Position numbers and translations under genes: made by a program
Source: Terriglobales bacterium
Lineage (GTDB): Bacteria; Acidobacteriota; Terriglobia; Terriglobales; Acidobacteriaceae
Assembly (NCBI GenBank): GCA_025451215.1
Contig: JANWKU010000122.1
Span: 1-52,970 of the forward strand
Reading direction: 5' to 3'
Length of the DNA stretch: 52,970 nt
Notes under the pieces: generated by a model
The model's database searches: none
What the model was told of the DNA's origin: nothing
What the model saw: only the letters and a program-made list of their open reading frames with translations
In this document: positions 7,901 through 16,206 of the stretch, one piece after another
Position numbering within the stretch: position 1 is the first letter of the stretch
Layout: every line of letters starts with the position of its first letter

Positions 7901-9423
7901 AGATCAAGCAGCTTTCCCCGTTTACGCTCCCATCCCATCCACACTCGTTCGCGTGGATTGTAAACGCGGTGCCGATGCAGCATTAAGAACGAACCGGTGC
8001 CGTCCTTGGAATATTTCTCACTCAATCCTCGAATCAGGTCCGCGCACATATCCACGCGCGGATCATTTTCGTTGGGCCGTTCACGGGAATCTGGCAAATC
8101 GGTCAGCAATAGGAAATGCAAGTTGCGGTCGCGATTGCCGAGGTAGCGGACCTCAAGGTTGTCCACAAGCCGGTGAATTTGATCTTCATTCAGCAAGAGC
8201 GCGGGAATGGCGACAAGAGCAGCGCAATCGTCAGGAATGCCTCCGGAAAAATCCAGCTTCGGAATGATCTGCGCGCGCAGCAGGGAAGTCGTCAAATAGT
8301 TGATCAGCTGCACCGCGGTTTGCGAACTCGGGAGCAGCAGCACGACCATGGAAAACAAAATCAGGCCGATGGGCGTATAACGCGGCGTGAGCAGTAACAA
8401 AATGGCCGACAGTATTATTAACGACATCAGCAAAATGCCGGGCAGATAGAATTCATCCGGATTGCGGCGAAGCAGTGTAAGCAGCTTTCGTCCCGGCTTT
8501 GGATTGAATCCGACCCTCTGCTGCAGCAATGGTGCGCCTTCGCCCAGCAGGTAGTACCCGACGTGCGATTGCCGCGCGGTAATGCGTTCGTCCCCGGAAT
8601 TCCAATTTGCCGCTTGGCGAGCTAGCGCCAGTGCTTCCTTGGCAACGCCTGTTTCCCCGCGATCGCACCGCTCCGCGATTTCCACGATCTCATTGCGATA
8701 CAACTCGCGGCTCTCGTAATCCATACGGGCATACGCGCCCGCGGGATCTTCCCGTAGAACGAGATCGAAAAGGATGAGCGGCTCAAGCAGCGTCTTCCAC
8801 GAGGTGTGTGACGCTTCGCGGAGGCTACGAACGCAAATTCCAATCCCGTAAGTACCGTTCAAATCAGAAAGAAGCTGGTGTCCACGTTCTCCCAGGCGGT
8901 CGAGCAGGATGACCTTGATCGCCAAGGGAATGGTGAGCAATTCCTTCATGTTGAGGGCGGTCTTATGCTGGAAGGCACTCACAAATTCGGTAAAAGTCTG
9001 CTCGCTGAATTCGTAGGCAACAGCGGCCAAATAGCTTTCCGCCAGAGCAGCCGCCCTCGGCAAAACCTCTCCCTGGGAATTTTGCACGTGCGGCAACCGC
9101 GGCAAGGTCTTAATTTGTTCGTGAATGCTGCCGAGCTCCGAATAGAGCAGGCGCACGTTATCGCGAAGCCAGTTGAAATCATCGGAGCCGGAAATTCCTT
9201 TTTCCAGAGAGCTTAGCGAAACGAACAAAGGCCTTAAAAGGAAGCCTAACCGGTTGATTCGATTCTGAAAATATTTGGAAGACAGGGTGCCCGGGACCCA
9301 TGCGAGTTCGCGCGCCAGGCTTTCGCCCTGTGCGCCGATGGCGGGGAGTTCGGAAGCGGAAAATGTCTCCGGCAATCGTTCGGCCTCTTTGTTCACCATC
9401 TCCAAATGGGTGTCCTGGGGCAT
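4915..9423 (-). CDS. NdvB-like beta-glucan synthase with C-terminal glycoamylase domain, no GH94
   Basis: A very large membrane protein (1502 residues) resembling cyclic beta-1,2-glucan synthase. An N-terminal helical region (1-325) leads to two membrane segments (about 327-380) and a family-84-like glycosyltransferase core (about 400-700). The core shows a DAD motif (539-541), IEDYPSHYSAY (about 671-681) and RKHRWLRGDWQ (about 684-694). Four or more membrane segments follow (about 735-895). The C-terminal part (about 920-1500) is the glycoamylase-type domain that cyclises the glucan in known synthases (SWTGTMFEYLMP, FYESVDF, HHEGMSLLAI). Characterised NdvB/Cgs proteins are near 2800 residues and continue into a GH94 phosphorylase domain that trims chains. 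Here the protein stops where GH94 should begin. It is the second gene after the ABC exporter, 12 bases apart. Confidence 0.85.
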   Translation of the reverse strand: MPQDTHLEMVNKEAERLPETFSASELPAIGAQGESLARELAWVPGTLSSKYFQNRINRLGFLLRPLFVSLSSLEKGISGSDDFNWLRDNVRLLYSELGSIHEQIKTLPRLPHVQNSQGEVLPRAAALAESYLAAVAYEFSEQTFTEFVSAFQHKTALNMKELLTIPLAIKVILLDRLGERGHQLLSDLNGTYGIGICVRSLREASHTSWKTLLEPLILFDLVLREDPAGAYARMDYESRELYRNEIVEIAERCDRGETGVAKEALALARQAANWNSGDERITARQSHVGYYLLGEGAPLLQQRVGFNPKPGRKLLTLLRRNPDEFYLPGILLMSLIILSAILLLLTPRYTPIGLILFSMVVLLLPSSQTAVQLINYLTTSLLRAQIIPKLDFSGGIPDDCAALVAIPALLLNEDQIHRLVDNLEVRYLGNRDRNLHFLLLTDLPDSRERPNENDPRVDMCADLIRGLSEKYSKDGTGSFLMLHRHRVYNPRERVWMGWERKRGKLLDLNQLLRNQYDSFPVKVGDLSVLEHARFVITLDADTELPRGSAQRMVGAMAHPLNRAIIDPQKNIVVAGYGILQPRVGVSVQSAGVSRLANIYSGQTGFDIYTRAISDVYQDLYGEGIFAGKGIYEVETVHKVLDRRFPRNALLSHDLIEGAYARAGLASDIEVIEDYPSHYSAYNRRKHRWLRGDWQIAEWLFPRVPDETGKRVQNPISVISQWKILDNLRRSLVEPATLLLFVLGWLVLPGSALLWTIATVGILFVPVWFQFAFNLVRAAVEKKKEIARDATDTLSSANFGVLLTLIFLVHQTLVSLDAVIRTMVRRIYTRQRMLEWETAAEVELGRNKRAPVDVYLDWMPAIALVLGLLVFWIRPRALAGAVPILVLWASSKLVALWLNRPPGPLRNEVSQKDEKFLRGSALRTWRYFAEFSNEEHHWLIPDNVQEEPLKVAPRVSPTNVGLLLNARQVACEFGYLTVPEFAAQTLRTLATIEKLPRYKGHLLNWYDTNTLEPLTPLFVSSVDSGNLVASLWTLQQGCTERLRRPVIENNVLDGFTDYLRILHDLHALPRKPVSIAEHHLKSSSAQWLIEPAQKARFAELLKIPRAASSSSGHHGEIEWFAASAARLLDAVRQTISSHVPWLLPEFASLRQDATIGLNASYEHPVLQRLPELIERLEMRLIAAMNTTSLAGERRESYQRLLDLLPQASTNVTRLIADLRKIIATADSIAKEMDFNFLLDKRRKLLSVGFDAGAEQLHSACYDLLASESRIATFIGIAKDEIPQETWFLLGRAHTLDRGRPVLLSWTGTMFEYLMPALWMRSYPNTLLERSRDAVVRLQRMYAAAKHVPWGISESAYSKTDEAGNYQYHAFGISRVALRKDDEVESLVISPYSTFLALSVDASESIHNLREMAHQGWIGPYGFYESVDFNPVHHTWRHRNEIVRCWMAHHEGMSLLAIANFLRDDVVQRWFHGDPRVQATELLLHEKPVSYVRPQLSGYGTAAA

Positions 9424-9435
9424 TCTTTTTGGTCT

Positions 9436-11355
9436 CTAGCGGTAGCTTGCGGCCTGCATCTCAAACATCTCGGCATACCGTCCACCGAGACGAGCAAGAT
9501 ACTCGTGATTGCCTTCTTCTACTATGTTGCCGTTTTCAAGTACTACGATGCGATCTGCCATGCGCACGGTTGAAAAGCGATGAGAAATGAACAGCGCCAT
9601 CTTACCGAGCGTCAGTTCGGCGAAGCGCTGGAAAACCTGATACTCGCTTCGAGCATCAAGGGCCGCGGTGGGTTCGTCCAAAATCAGCAGTTGCGCGTCG
9701 CGAAGGTATGCCCGTGCCAGCGCGACCTTTTGCCACTCGCCGCCGGATAAGTCCACACCGCCTTCAAACCGCCGCCCCAGCATCTGCTCCAGATTCGCAG
9801 GGAGCTTGGCGATTACCTCTGCCGCCATGCTCTTTTCAGCTGAATCGGCAATTAACGGCAAATTCGCTAGTTCCTCGATCTTGCCTACGGCAATGTTCTC
9901 CCGCGCCGTCATCTCATAGCGCATGAAATCCTGGAAAATCACGCCTATCTGGCCATACAGGTCTTCTAGGCTGTACTCCCGCAGGTCTATGCCGTCGAGC
10001 AGTATCTGCCCTTCGGTAGGGTCGTAGAGGCGGGTAATAAGCTTCACGATGGTCGTCTTCCCCTGTCCGTTTTCTCCAATCAGCGCAACTCGTTCCCCCG
10101 GATGCAGGTGGAAGTTCAATCCATTCAAAATGCGGCGCGGACTGCCGGGGTAGCTGAACGATACATTGATAAATTCAAACCCTCCGATAATAGGTCGTGG
10201 CGCGGGCAGGGCATTTGGCTTGGATTTGATCGTAGGCTCCATCTTGAAAAATGCGAGCAGATCTGTAAGGAACAATGCCTGGTCGGCAATCCCAGCCACT
10301 GTGGAAAATATCTGCTGGATGTTCATGCTGGCGCCCAGTATCTGCGCGGCGAGAAAAACAAGCGTTCCAATAGATAGCTCGCCTTGGATGGTGCGCCAAA
10401 CGATGAATACGTAGGCGGAGTAATAACCGAGCGTCGCAAGAATCGAAAGCAGCGCAGTCGCTGTCAGCTTGCGCTGCGCCAGCGACACATCTTCCGCATA
10501 GATTTGATCGGAGAGCAATCGGAACCTGTTCGTGAAAAAATCTTTCAAGCCGAACAGCTTAAGTTCCTTTGCCGCTTCTTTGCTTCCTCCGACCACACGC
10601 AAGTAGTCAAGCTGTCTTTTGATAGGTGTTTGCTTAAAGTTCTTCGCGTATCCGAGAAAGGCGAAATGGCTTTCGCCTAGGAATGCCGGGACAACGCCGG
10701 CGATCAGTAACAGAACCAGCCAGGGCGAATAAACCATGATCGCGATGGACATGCCAACCGCGGTAATGGCCTGCTGCGCCAGCTGTCCGATGGACTGGAC
10801 CATGGCCAACCGGTCCGTGGCTTGCACGCGAGCGCGTTCCAGGCGGTCGTAGTAGACCGGGTCTTCGTAGGCGATCAGGTCGAGGCTCGCCGCCTGCTTC
10901 ATGACTTGAATGCTGACGTGGCGAACGTATTTATCGGCGAGTAGTGAATTCAGGTAATCAATGACGCGAGAAAAAATGCTGGCCAGCACCGCCAGAGAGA
11001 ACTCGGCCGCTACAAACCACCAAAAATGCGGGCGAATAGGCTGATGTGTGGTGCGCGCCTGGTAAATGGCGTCAATAATGATCTTGGTGACGTAAGGGAT
11101 GGCGATGGGCAGCAGGGAAACGAAAAGCCGAAAGACCAAGCCCAGAACGACCACCAGGCGGCCCGAGTCCCAAACGATTTTCAGAACAGGGGGAACGTTG
11201 CGTAGCGCCTCCAGGCGCTCCCGCCAGCTACTCCAGAAACTCTCCCGTCCCGCCATAGCTTGTTCTATGCGTTCCTGAAACTTTTGGTATCTAGAGGAAT
11301 GCTGACCCGAGTGAATGTGAAGAACATCATACGCGACCAAAGATGCGGCCACCAA
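9436..11355 (-). CDS. NdvA-like ABC exporter, fused permease and ATPase
   Basis: A half-transporter of 639 residues that works as a dimer in the inner membrane. Six membrane segments span about 65-350. The ATPase domain has Walker A GENGQGKTT (427-435), a Q-loop in VIFQDF (about 472-477), signature LSGGEWQ (536-542), Walker B LLILDEP (556-562) and an H-loop histidine in FISHRF (about 592). It ends 12 bases before the NdvB-like synthase on the same strand, which suggests it exports that enzyme's glucan, as NdvA/ChvA do; this is inferred from position. The TTG start has no clear ribosome-binding site. The first in-frame ATG, at 11256, would remove 33 residues and keep the whole transporter core. 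Confidence 0.85.
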   Translation of the reverse strand: MVAASLVAYDVLHIHSGQHSSRYQKFQERIEQAMAGRESFWSSWRERLEALRNVPPVLKIVWDSGRLVVVLGLVFRLFVSLLPIAIPYVTKIIIDAIYQARTTHQPIRPHFWWFVAAEFSLAVLASIFSRVIDYLNSLLADKYVRHVSIQVMKQAASLDLIAYEDPVYYDRLERARVQATDRLAMVQSIGQLAQQAITAVGMSIAIMVYSPWLVLLLIAGVVPAFLGESHFAFLGYAKNFKQTPIKRQLDYLRVVGGSKEAAKELKLFGLKDFFTNRFRLLSDQIYAEDVSLAQRKLTATALLSILATLGYYSAYVFIVWRTIQGELSIGTLVFLAAQILGASMNIQQIFSTVAGIADQALFLTDLLAFFKMEPTIKSKPNALPAPRPIIGGFEFINVSFSYPGSPRRILNGLNFHLHPGERVALIGENGQGKTTIVKLITRLYDPTEGQILLDGIDLREYSLEDLYGQIGVIFQDFMRYEMTARENIAVGKIEELANLPLIADSAEKSMAAEVIAKLPANLEQMLGRRFEGGVDLSGGEWQKVALARAYLRDAQLLILDEPTAALDARSEYQVFQRFAELTLGKMALFISHRFSTVRMADRIVVLENGNIVEEGNHEYLARLGGRYAEMFEMQAASYR

Positions 11356-11694
11356 GCCAAGGGTTTGTTTCGCAGCGAGTTACGATTTGGTTCATGGACT
11401 ATTAGGATTTTCATCCTGCCCACAAATAATTTCTAGGTCTTCCGCCACAACATCAAAAAAATTCCAAGATAGCAGCACGATGTAAGGCGTTTGCCCTATT
11501 ACTCTCGTGATGGCCGCTTCAATCCCTGCCTTGACCCACAAAATTAATGGTCATACAGTGTTTTCCGCAGTAAAACTCATGCTAGTCTGAGTGCAATTAA
11601 TTCCGTCTTCGCGGAAATATTTTCATAGCGCGTGGCTGAATCCTCACTACTGGTTCAGCCGGCATAACGACATAGGGTTACTGGCTCTCATTTC
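11356..11694. other. divergent intergenic region between exporter and glucanase
   Basis: No gene was found in these 339 bases. They separate the glucan export/synthesis operon (minus) from the GH144-like gene (plus) and must hold both promoters. Visible structure includes the inverted pair TTTCCGC (11562-11568) and GCGGAAA (11611-11617), and a hairpin GGCTGAA…TTCAGCC about 50 bases before the glucanase start. Neither can be tied to a known regulator. Confidence 0.5.
11531..11559 (+). promoter_or_regulatory. candidate promoter of the GH144-like gene
   Basis: TTGACC (11531-11536), a 17-base spacer and TACAGT (11554-11559, four of six) point toward the glucanase gene. The implied leader is about 130 bases and includes the inverted TTTCCGC/GCGGAAA pair. 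This is a consensus match only. Confidence 0.35.
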
Positions 11695-13038
11695 ATGACT
11701 TGGACGCGACGCGATTTTTTATACGGCGTAATCAGCGCAACAGCAGTTTTCCCTCTCGCCGGTAGGGGCCTTACTTCGGACGTATTTCTACCACCCAATC
11801 CCGCCCGCCGGGATGATGCCACGTTGCTGGACGAAGTGGAGCGTACAGCGTTCGAATATTTTTGGAATGAAGCAGATCCCGATACCGGACTAGTTCGTGA
11901 CCGGGCCAATGCCAATGGCGGAGACAATCGCACGCTGGCCAGCGCCGCCGCAACCGGCTTCGGTTTAACGGCCCTGTGCATCGGCCATCAGCGAAATTAC
12001 CGCTCTTCCGAAGAAATTAAGGCCCGCATACAGGCTTCTCTCCAATTTCTGGCCGAGAAGGCCCCGGACGTCCACGGTTTCATTTACCACTTTGTGGATA
12101 TGAAAACGGGGGCCCGCAGCCATTCCTCAGAAATTTCACCAATTGATATGGCGATCCTGCTCTGCGGCGTGTTGACCTGCCGGGAGTACTTTGATGACCC
12201 TGAAATCCGCCGTCTTAGCGACGCTATCTACAATCGCGTGGATTGGAATTGGGCGTTGAACAAAGGAAAGCTTTTCAGCATGGCTTGGACGCCCGAATCC
12301 GGCTTCAGCGGCCATCGCTGGGACTCTTACTGTGAGTCCATGATGTTGTACCTGCTCGCGATGGGGTCGCCGACGCATCCCATTCCCGCAGAGTGTTGGC
12401 GCAGCATTCGCCGTCCGTGGATGACTTACGGCAACTACCGCTTCATCTCCTCGCCCGCTCCGTTGTTTGTGCACCAGTTTTCGCACGCCTGGTTTGATTT
12501 TCGGGGCAAGCAGGATGACTACACCAACTACTTTGAAAATTCCGTGCTGGCCTCGCAGGCGCACCAGCAATTCTGCGCGGAGCTGAACCGCAAGTTTCCT
12601 TGCTACTCCAAAAAAGTCTGGGGCATCACCGCCTCCGATTCACGCAAGGGATACGTGGCCTGGGGCGGTCCACCTATGCAAGGTCCGATTGATGGAACGA
12701 TTGTTCCCGCAGCTGCCGCGGGTTCGCTCCCATTCGTTTACAGCGATGCCATTGCCGTCCTGAAAAATCTGCGCAGCTACTACGGTGACCAAATCTGGAA
12801 ACGCTACGGCTTCGTGGACGCGTTCAACCCGCTCACGGGATGGGTAAGCCGCGACGTGCTGGGAATTGATGTGGGAATCACTATGCTGATGGCGGAAAAC
12901 GCCCGCAGCCAGTTTGTCTGGAATACTTTCATGCGCAATCCTGAAGTACGGATAGCCATGGACCGCGCTGGATTCCACGCCTTTGGGGAACAGCCGCCAT
13001 TGCTGGCCAGCCACGCAAAAGCAAAAGCCGCCGTCTAG
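11695..13038 (+). CDS. Tat-exported GH144-like beta-1,2-glucanase (glycoamylase-like family)
   Basis: A 447-residue exported hydrolase of the glycoamylase-like fold (PF10091-type), best matched to GH144 endo-beta-1,2-glucanases. The N-terminus TRRDFLYGVISATAVFPLAG is a twin-arginine signal. The (alpha/alpha)6 core follows: LLDEVERTAFEYFWNEADP (about 42-60), DTGLVRDRAN, SAAATGFGLTAL, GFIYHFVD, the acidic segment SEISPIDMAILLCGV, FSMAWTPESGFSGHRWDSY, a HQFSHAWFDFRG segment, and near the C-terminus YGFVDAFNP…WVSRDVLGIDVG. It lies next to and divergent from the exporter/synthase operon, so breakdown or remodelling of the same glucan is a reasonable inference. Other beta-glucosidic substrates are possible, since the name glucoamylase is often applied loosely to this family. 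Confidence 0.85.
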   Translation: MTWTRRDFLYGVISATAVFPLAGRGLTSDVFLPPNPARRDDATLLDEVERTAFEYFWNEADPDTGLVRDRANANGGDNRTLASAAATGFGLTALCIGHQRNYRSSEEIKARIQASLQFLAEKAPDVHGFIYHFVDMKTGARSHSSEISPIDMAILLCGVLTCREYFDDPEIRRLSDAIYNRVDWNWALNKGKLFSMAWTPESGFSGHRWDSYCESMMLYLLAMGSPTHPIPAECWRSIRRPWMTYGNYRFISSPAPLFVHQFSHAWFDFRGKQDDYTNYFENSVLASQAHQQFCAELNRKFPCYSKKVWGITASDSRKGYVAWGGPPMQGPIDGTIVPAAAAGSLPFVYSDAIAVLKNLRSYYGDQIWKRYGFVDAFNPLTGWVSRDVLGIDVGITMLMAENARSQFVWNTFMRNPEVRIAMDRAGFHAFGEQPPLLASHAKAKAAV

Positions 13039-13099
13039 AATCAGCTCAAAGAATTAGCTCAGATCTTCAGCAAGTTGTGAATCCTGGAATTGATCAAAA

Positions 13100-16000
13100 T
13101 TAGTCCGCTTGTGATCCACTCGGCTCAAGAGGAACAAATTGCTTGCGCGTGTGCGACCGCAGTCGGTCCATATACAAATAAACCACCGGGGTGGTGAACA
13201 AAGTCAGCGCCTGGCTGAAAATCAATCCGCCAACAATCGTAATTCCCAATGGACGCCGCAACTCTGAACCAACGCCCGTACCGAGAGCCAGCGGCAGCGC
13301 ACCCAGCAATGCGGCCATAGTTGTCATCATAATGGGACGAAAGCGTAGCGTGCAGGCCTCATAAATCGCATCTATCGGCGATTTTCCCTCCCGCCGCTCC
13401 GCATCCAGCGCGAAGTCAATCATCATGATGGCGTTCTTCTTCACCAGTCCTATCAGCAGAATGATGCCTATCATTCCTATGACGTCCAACTGCATGTGGA
13501 AGGCGAGCAAGGCCAGCAACGCGCCCACTCCGGCTGAAGGCAGCGTGGAAAGAATCGTAATCGGATGAATAAAGCTCTCATACAACACGCCGAGCACAAT
13601 GTAAACCGTCGCCAGTGCAGCAAGAATCAGAATTGGCATGCTGGCAAGCGAGTCGCGAAACGCCGCAGCCGTTCCCTGGAAATCCGCCTGGATGGTGGTA
13701 GGGAAGCCCATTTGGTCTTTTGCGTCGTCAATCAACTTTGTTGCTTGTCCCAGGGAAATATTCGGGGCCAGATTGAATGACAAAGTCACGGCGGGGAATT
13801 GTCCCTGGTGATTCACAGCCAGCGGCGTATTCGATGGGCCGAATTTCGTAAAAGCGGAAATCGGAATTACTTGCCCATTGGAAGAGCGCACATAGATCGC
13901 CTGCAGGGCCTCTTCACTGCGCTGGAACTGTGGTTGGACTTCCATCACCACGTGATACTGATTCAGTTGCCGGTAAATGGTAGAGACCTGCCGCTGGCCA
14001 AATGCGTCGTATAGCGCGTTATCAATGTCCGCCGGCGTGACCCCCAACCGCGCAGCCGTGTCGCGATCAATAATGATGTCCGTTTGCAGGCCAAACGTCT
14101 GCTGGTCAGTATTGGCATCCCGCAGTTCCGGCATCGCCCTCAACTTCGCCAAAAGACGTGGGGCCCAATAATTTAAGTCCTGGAGGTTTTCACTTTGTAG
14201 CGTGTACTGATATTGGGCCTGGCTTTGCCTGCCGCCGATGCTCAGGTCTTGCGACGACTGCATAAACAAGGTGGCCCCGGGGACAACTGCCAGCTTTCTC
14301 CGCAACCGCCCGATGACCTGGTCGGCGGACATTTTCCGTTCCGCTAGCGGTTTTAACGTGATGAACATCCGTCCCTGGTTGCTCGAGGTATTGCCGCCTG
14401 CAAACCCAACGATGGTTTGTACCGCGGGGTCCTGCAGTACGATGCGCACGAACTGCCGCATCTTCTGGCTCATCGCGTCGAAAGAAATGTCCTGGGAAGC
14501 CTGCACCGCGCCCGAGACGCGTCCCGTGTCCTGCTCGGGGAAAAATCCTTTGGGGACTCTCGCGTAAAGGAATACGCTCAAGACCGCGGTCAAAATCGTA
14601 ATCACCAGCGTTACCGGCTGGTGCCGCAAAACTACGCGCAAGATTCGCTCATAAATGGCCAGGATTCTGTCAAAAATTCCCTGGCTAAATTTGTACAACC
14701 GTCCATGTTTCTCTTCGCCCAGCGGTTTTAGAAATTTCGCGCACATGGTCGGCGTCGTGGTCAGGGACACCAGCAAAGAGATTGCGATGGTAATGCTGAG
14801 CGTCACTGCGAATTCGCGGAACAATCGCCCAACAATTCCGCCCATCAGCAACAGCGGAATAAACACCGCCACCAGCGAAGTGCTCATGGAAAGGACGGTA
14901 AAGCCAATCTCTTTCGCGCCGCGATACGCTGCCTGCACCGGGCGCATTCCTTTTTCCAGGTAACGCATGATGTTTTCGAGCACTACAATGGCATCGTCCA
15001 CAACGAAGCCAGTGGAAACAGCAAGCGCCATGAGGGAAAGGTTATCCAGGCTGTACCCCAGCAAATACATCACCCCGAATGTCCCGACCAGTGATAGCGG
15101 CACTGCGATACTCGGAATCACCGTGGACCGCACGGTGCGCAGGAAAAGAAAGACCACTAGAATTACCAGCACAATCGAAATCAGAAGCGTGATTTCAATG
15201 TCATCTACGGAGGCGCGAATCGTGGTGGTACGGTCCATGACCACGCCCACATGAATTGCTGGAGAAATAGACGACTGCAACTGCGGCAGCAACGCGTAGA
15301 CCCGGTCTACGGTATCAATGATATTGGCGCCCGGCTGCCGAAAGACGATCACCAGCACAGCCGATTTGCCATTCGCCAGCCCCATCACGCGCGCATCCTG
15401 GACCGAATCTTCGACGTCGGCAACATCGCCCAGGCGCACCGCTGCGCCCGTAGCGCGATCATATCCAACGATTAATGGCTTGTATTGCTCGGCCACTTTG
15501 ATCTGGTCGTTGGAATTGATTGTCCAGGCCGTGTTTGCGTCGGCGACCTGGCCCTTGGGAGAATTCGCGTTGGCGGAGCCGAGCACATTGCGCACCGAAT
15601 CCAGACCAATCCCCAGCTTGTTCAGGACGGTTGGATTTACTTCCGCGCGCACCGCCGGTTGCGCGGAACCACCGACGAATACCTGCCCGATCCCGCTTAC
15701 CTGCGCCAACTTTTGCGCGAGGATTGAGTCCGCAGCATCGTACATTTGTGGAACCGTGATCGTGTCCGAAGTCAGCGACAAAATCAAGATGGGTGCATCA
15801 GCCGGATTCACTTTCCGATAGTAGGGATTTGACGGAAGATTGGTGGGCAGCTGACTGCGCGCCGCATTGATTGCCGCCTGTACATCTCTCGCTGCGGCAT
15901 TGATATCTCGATTCAAATCGAATTGCAGCACAATGCCGGTTGAGCCAGCTTGGCTCGTCGAAGTCATCTGATTGATGCCGGCAATACGGCCAAATTGACG

Positions 16001-16204
16001 CTCCAGCGGCGTGGCCACCGCCGACGCCATGGTCTGCGGGTCTGCCCCGGGAAGCGATGCGCCCACCTGTATCACCGGATATTCCACCTGCGGCAGAGGA
16101 GCCACGGGAAGGAAATTGAAGGCCAGCGCCCCAGACAGAAACAGCGCGAACGTGAGCAATGAAGTACCCACGGGCCGCTTGATGAATGGGGCGGAGATGT
16201 TCAT
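13100..16204 (-). CDS. RND multidrug efflux permease, MdtC-like
   Basis: An inner-membrane proton/drug antiporter of 1034 residues, of the AcrB/MdtC (HAE1) type. It begins FIKRPVGTSLLTFALFLSG (TM1) and shows two large periplasmic loops with PLPQVEYPVIQVGASLPGA. The proton-relay DD pair sits in [14 protein letters not shown] and the TM10 lysine in [15 protein letters not shown]. Twelve membrane segments fit the family. It lies two bases after the MdtB-like permease and is last of a three-gene operon (adaptor, permease B, permease C). In E. coli MdtB and MdtC form a mixed trimer, so these two proteins may as well. No TolC-like outer-membrane gene is in the window. Confidence 0.92.
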   Translation of the reverse strand: MNISAPFIKRPVGTSLLTFALFLSGALAFNFLPVAPLPQVEYPVIQVGASLPGADPQTMASAVATPLERQFGRIAGINQMTSTSQAGSTGIVLQFDLNRDINAAARDVQAAINAARSQLPTNLPSNPYYRKVNPADAPILILSLTSDTITVPQMYDAADSILAQKLAQVSGIGQVFVGGSAQPAVRAEVNPTVLNKLGIGLDSVRNVLGSANANSPKGQVADANTAWTINSNDQIKVAEQYKPLIVGYDRATGAAVRLGDVADVEDSVQDARVMGLANGKSAVLVIVFRQPGANIIDTVDRVYALLPQLQSSISPAIHVGVVMDRTTTIRASVDDIEITLLISIVLVILVVFLFLRTVRSTVIPSIAVPLSLVGTFGVMYLLGYSLDNLSLMALAVSTGFVVDDAIVVLENIMRYLEKGMRPVQAAYRGAKEIGFTVLSMSTSLVAVFIPLLLMGGIVGRLFREFAVTLSITIAISLLVSLTTTPTMCAKFLKPLGEEKHGRLYKFSQGIFDRILAIYERILRVVLRHQPVTLVITILTAVLSVFLYARVPKGFFPEQDTGRVSGAVQASQDISFDAMSQKMRQFVRIVLQDPAVQTIVGFAGGNTSSNQGRMFITLKPLAERKMSADQVIGRLRRKLAVVPGATLFMQSSQDLSIGGRQSQAQYQYTLQSENLQDLNYWAPRLLAKLRAMPELRDANTDQQTFGLQTDIIIDRDTAARLGVTPADIDNALYDAFGQRQVSTIYRQLNQYHVVMEVQPQFQRSEEALQAIYVRSSNGQVIPISAFTKFGPSNTPLAVNHQGQFPAVTLSFNLAPNISLGQATKLIDDAKDQMGFPTTIQADFQGTAAAFRDSLASMPILILAALATVYIVLGVLYESFIHPITILSTLPSAGVGALLALLAFHMQLDVIGMIGIILLIGLVKKNAIMMIDFALDAERREGKSPIDAIYEACTLRFRPIMMTTMAALLGALPLALGTGVGSELRRPLGITIVGGLIFSQALTLFTTPVVYLYMDRLRSHTRKQFVPLEPSGSQAD

Positions 16205-16206
16205 GG

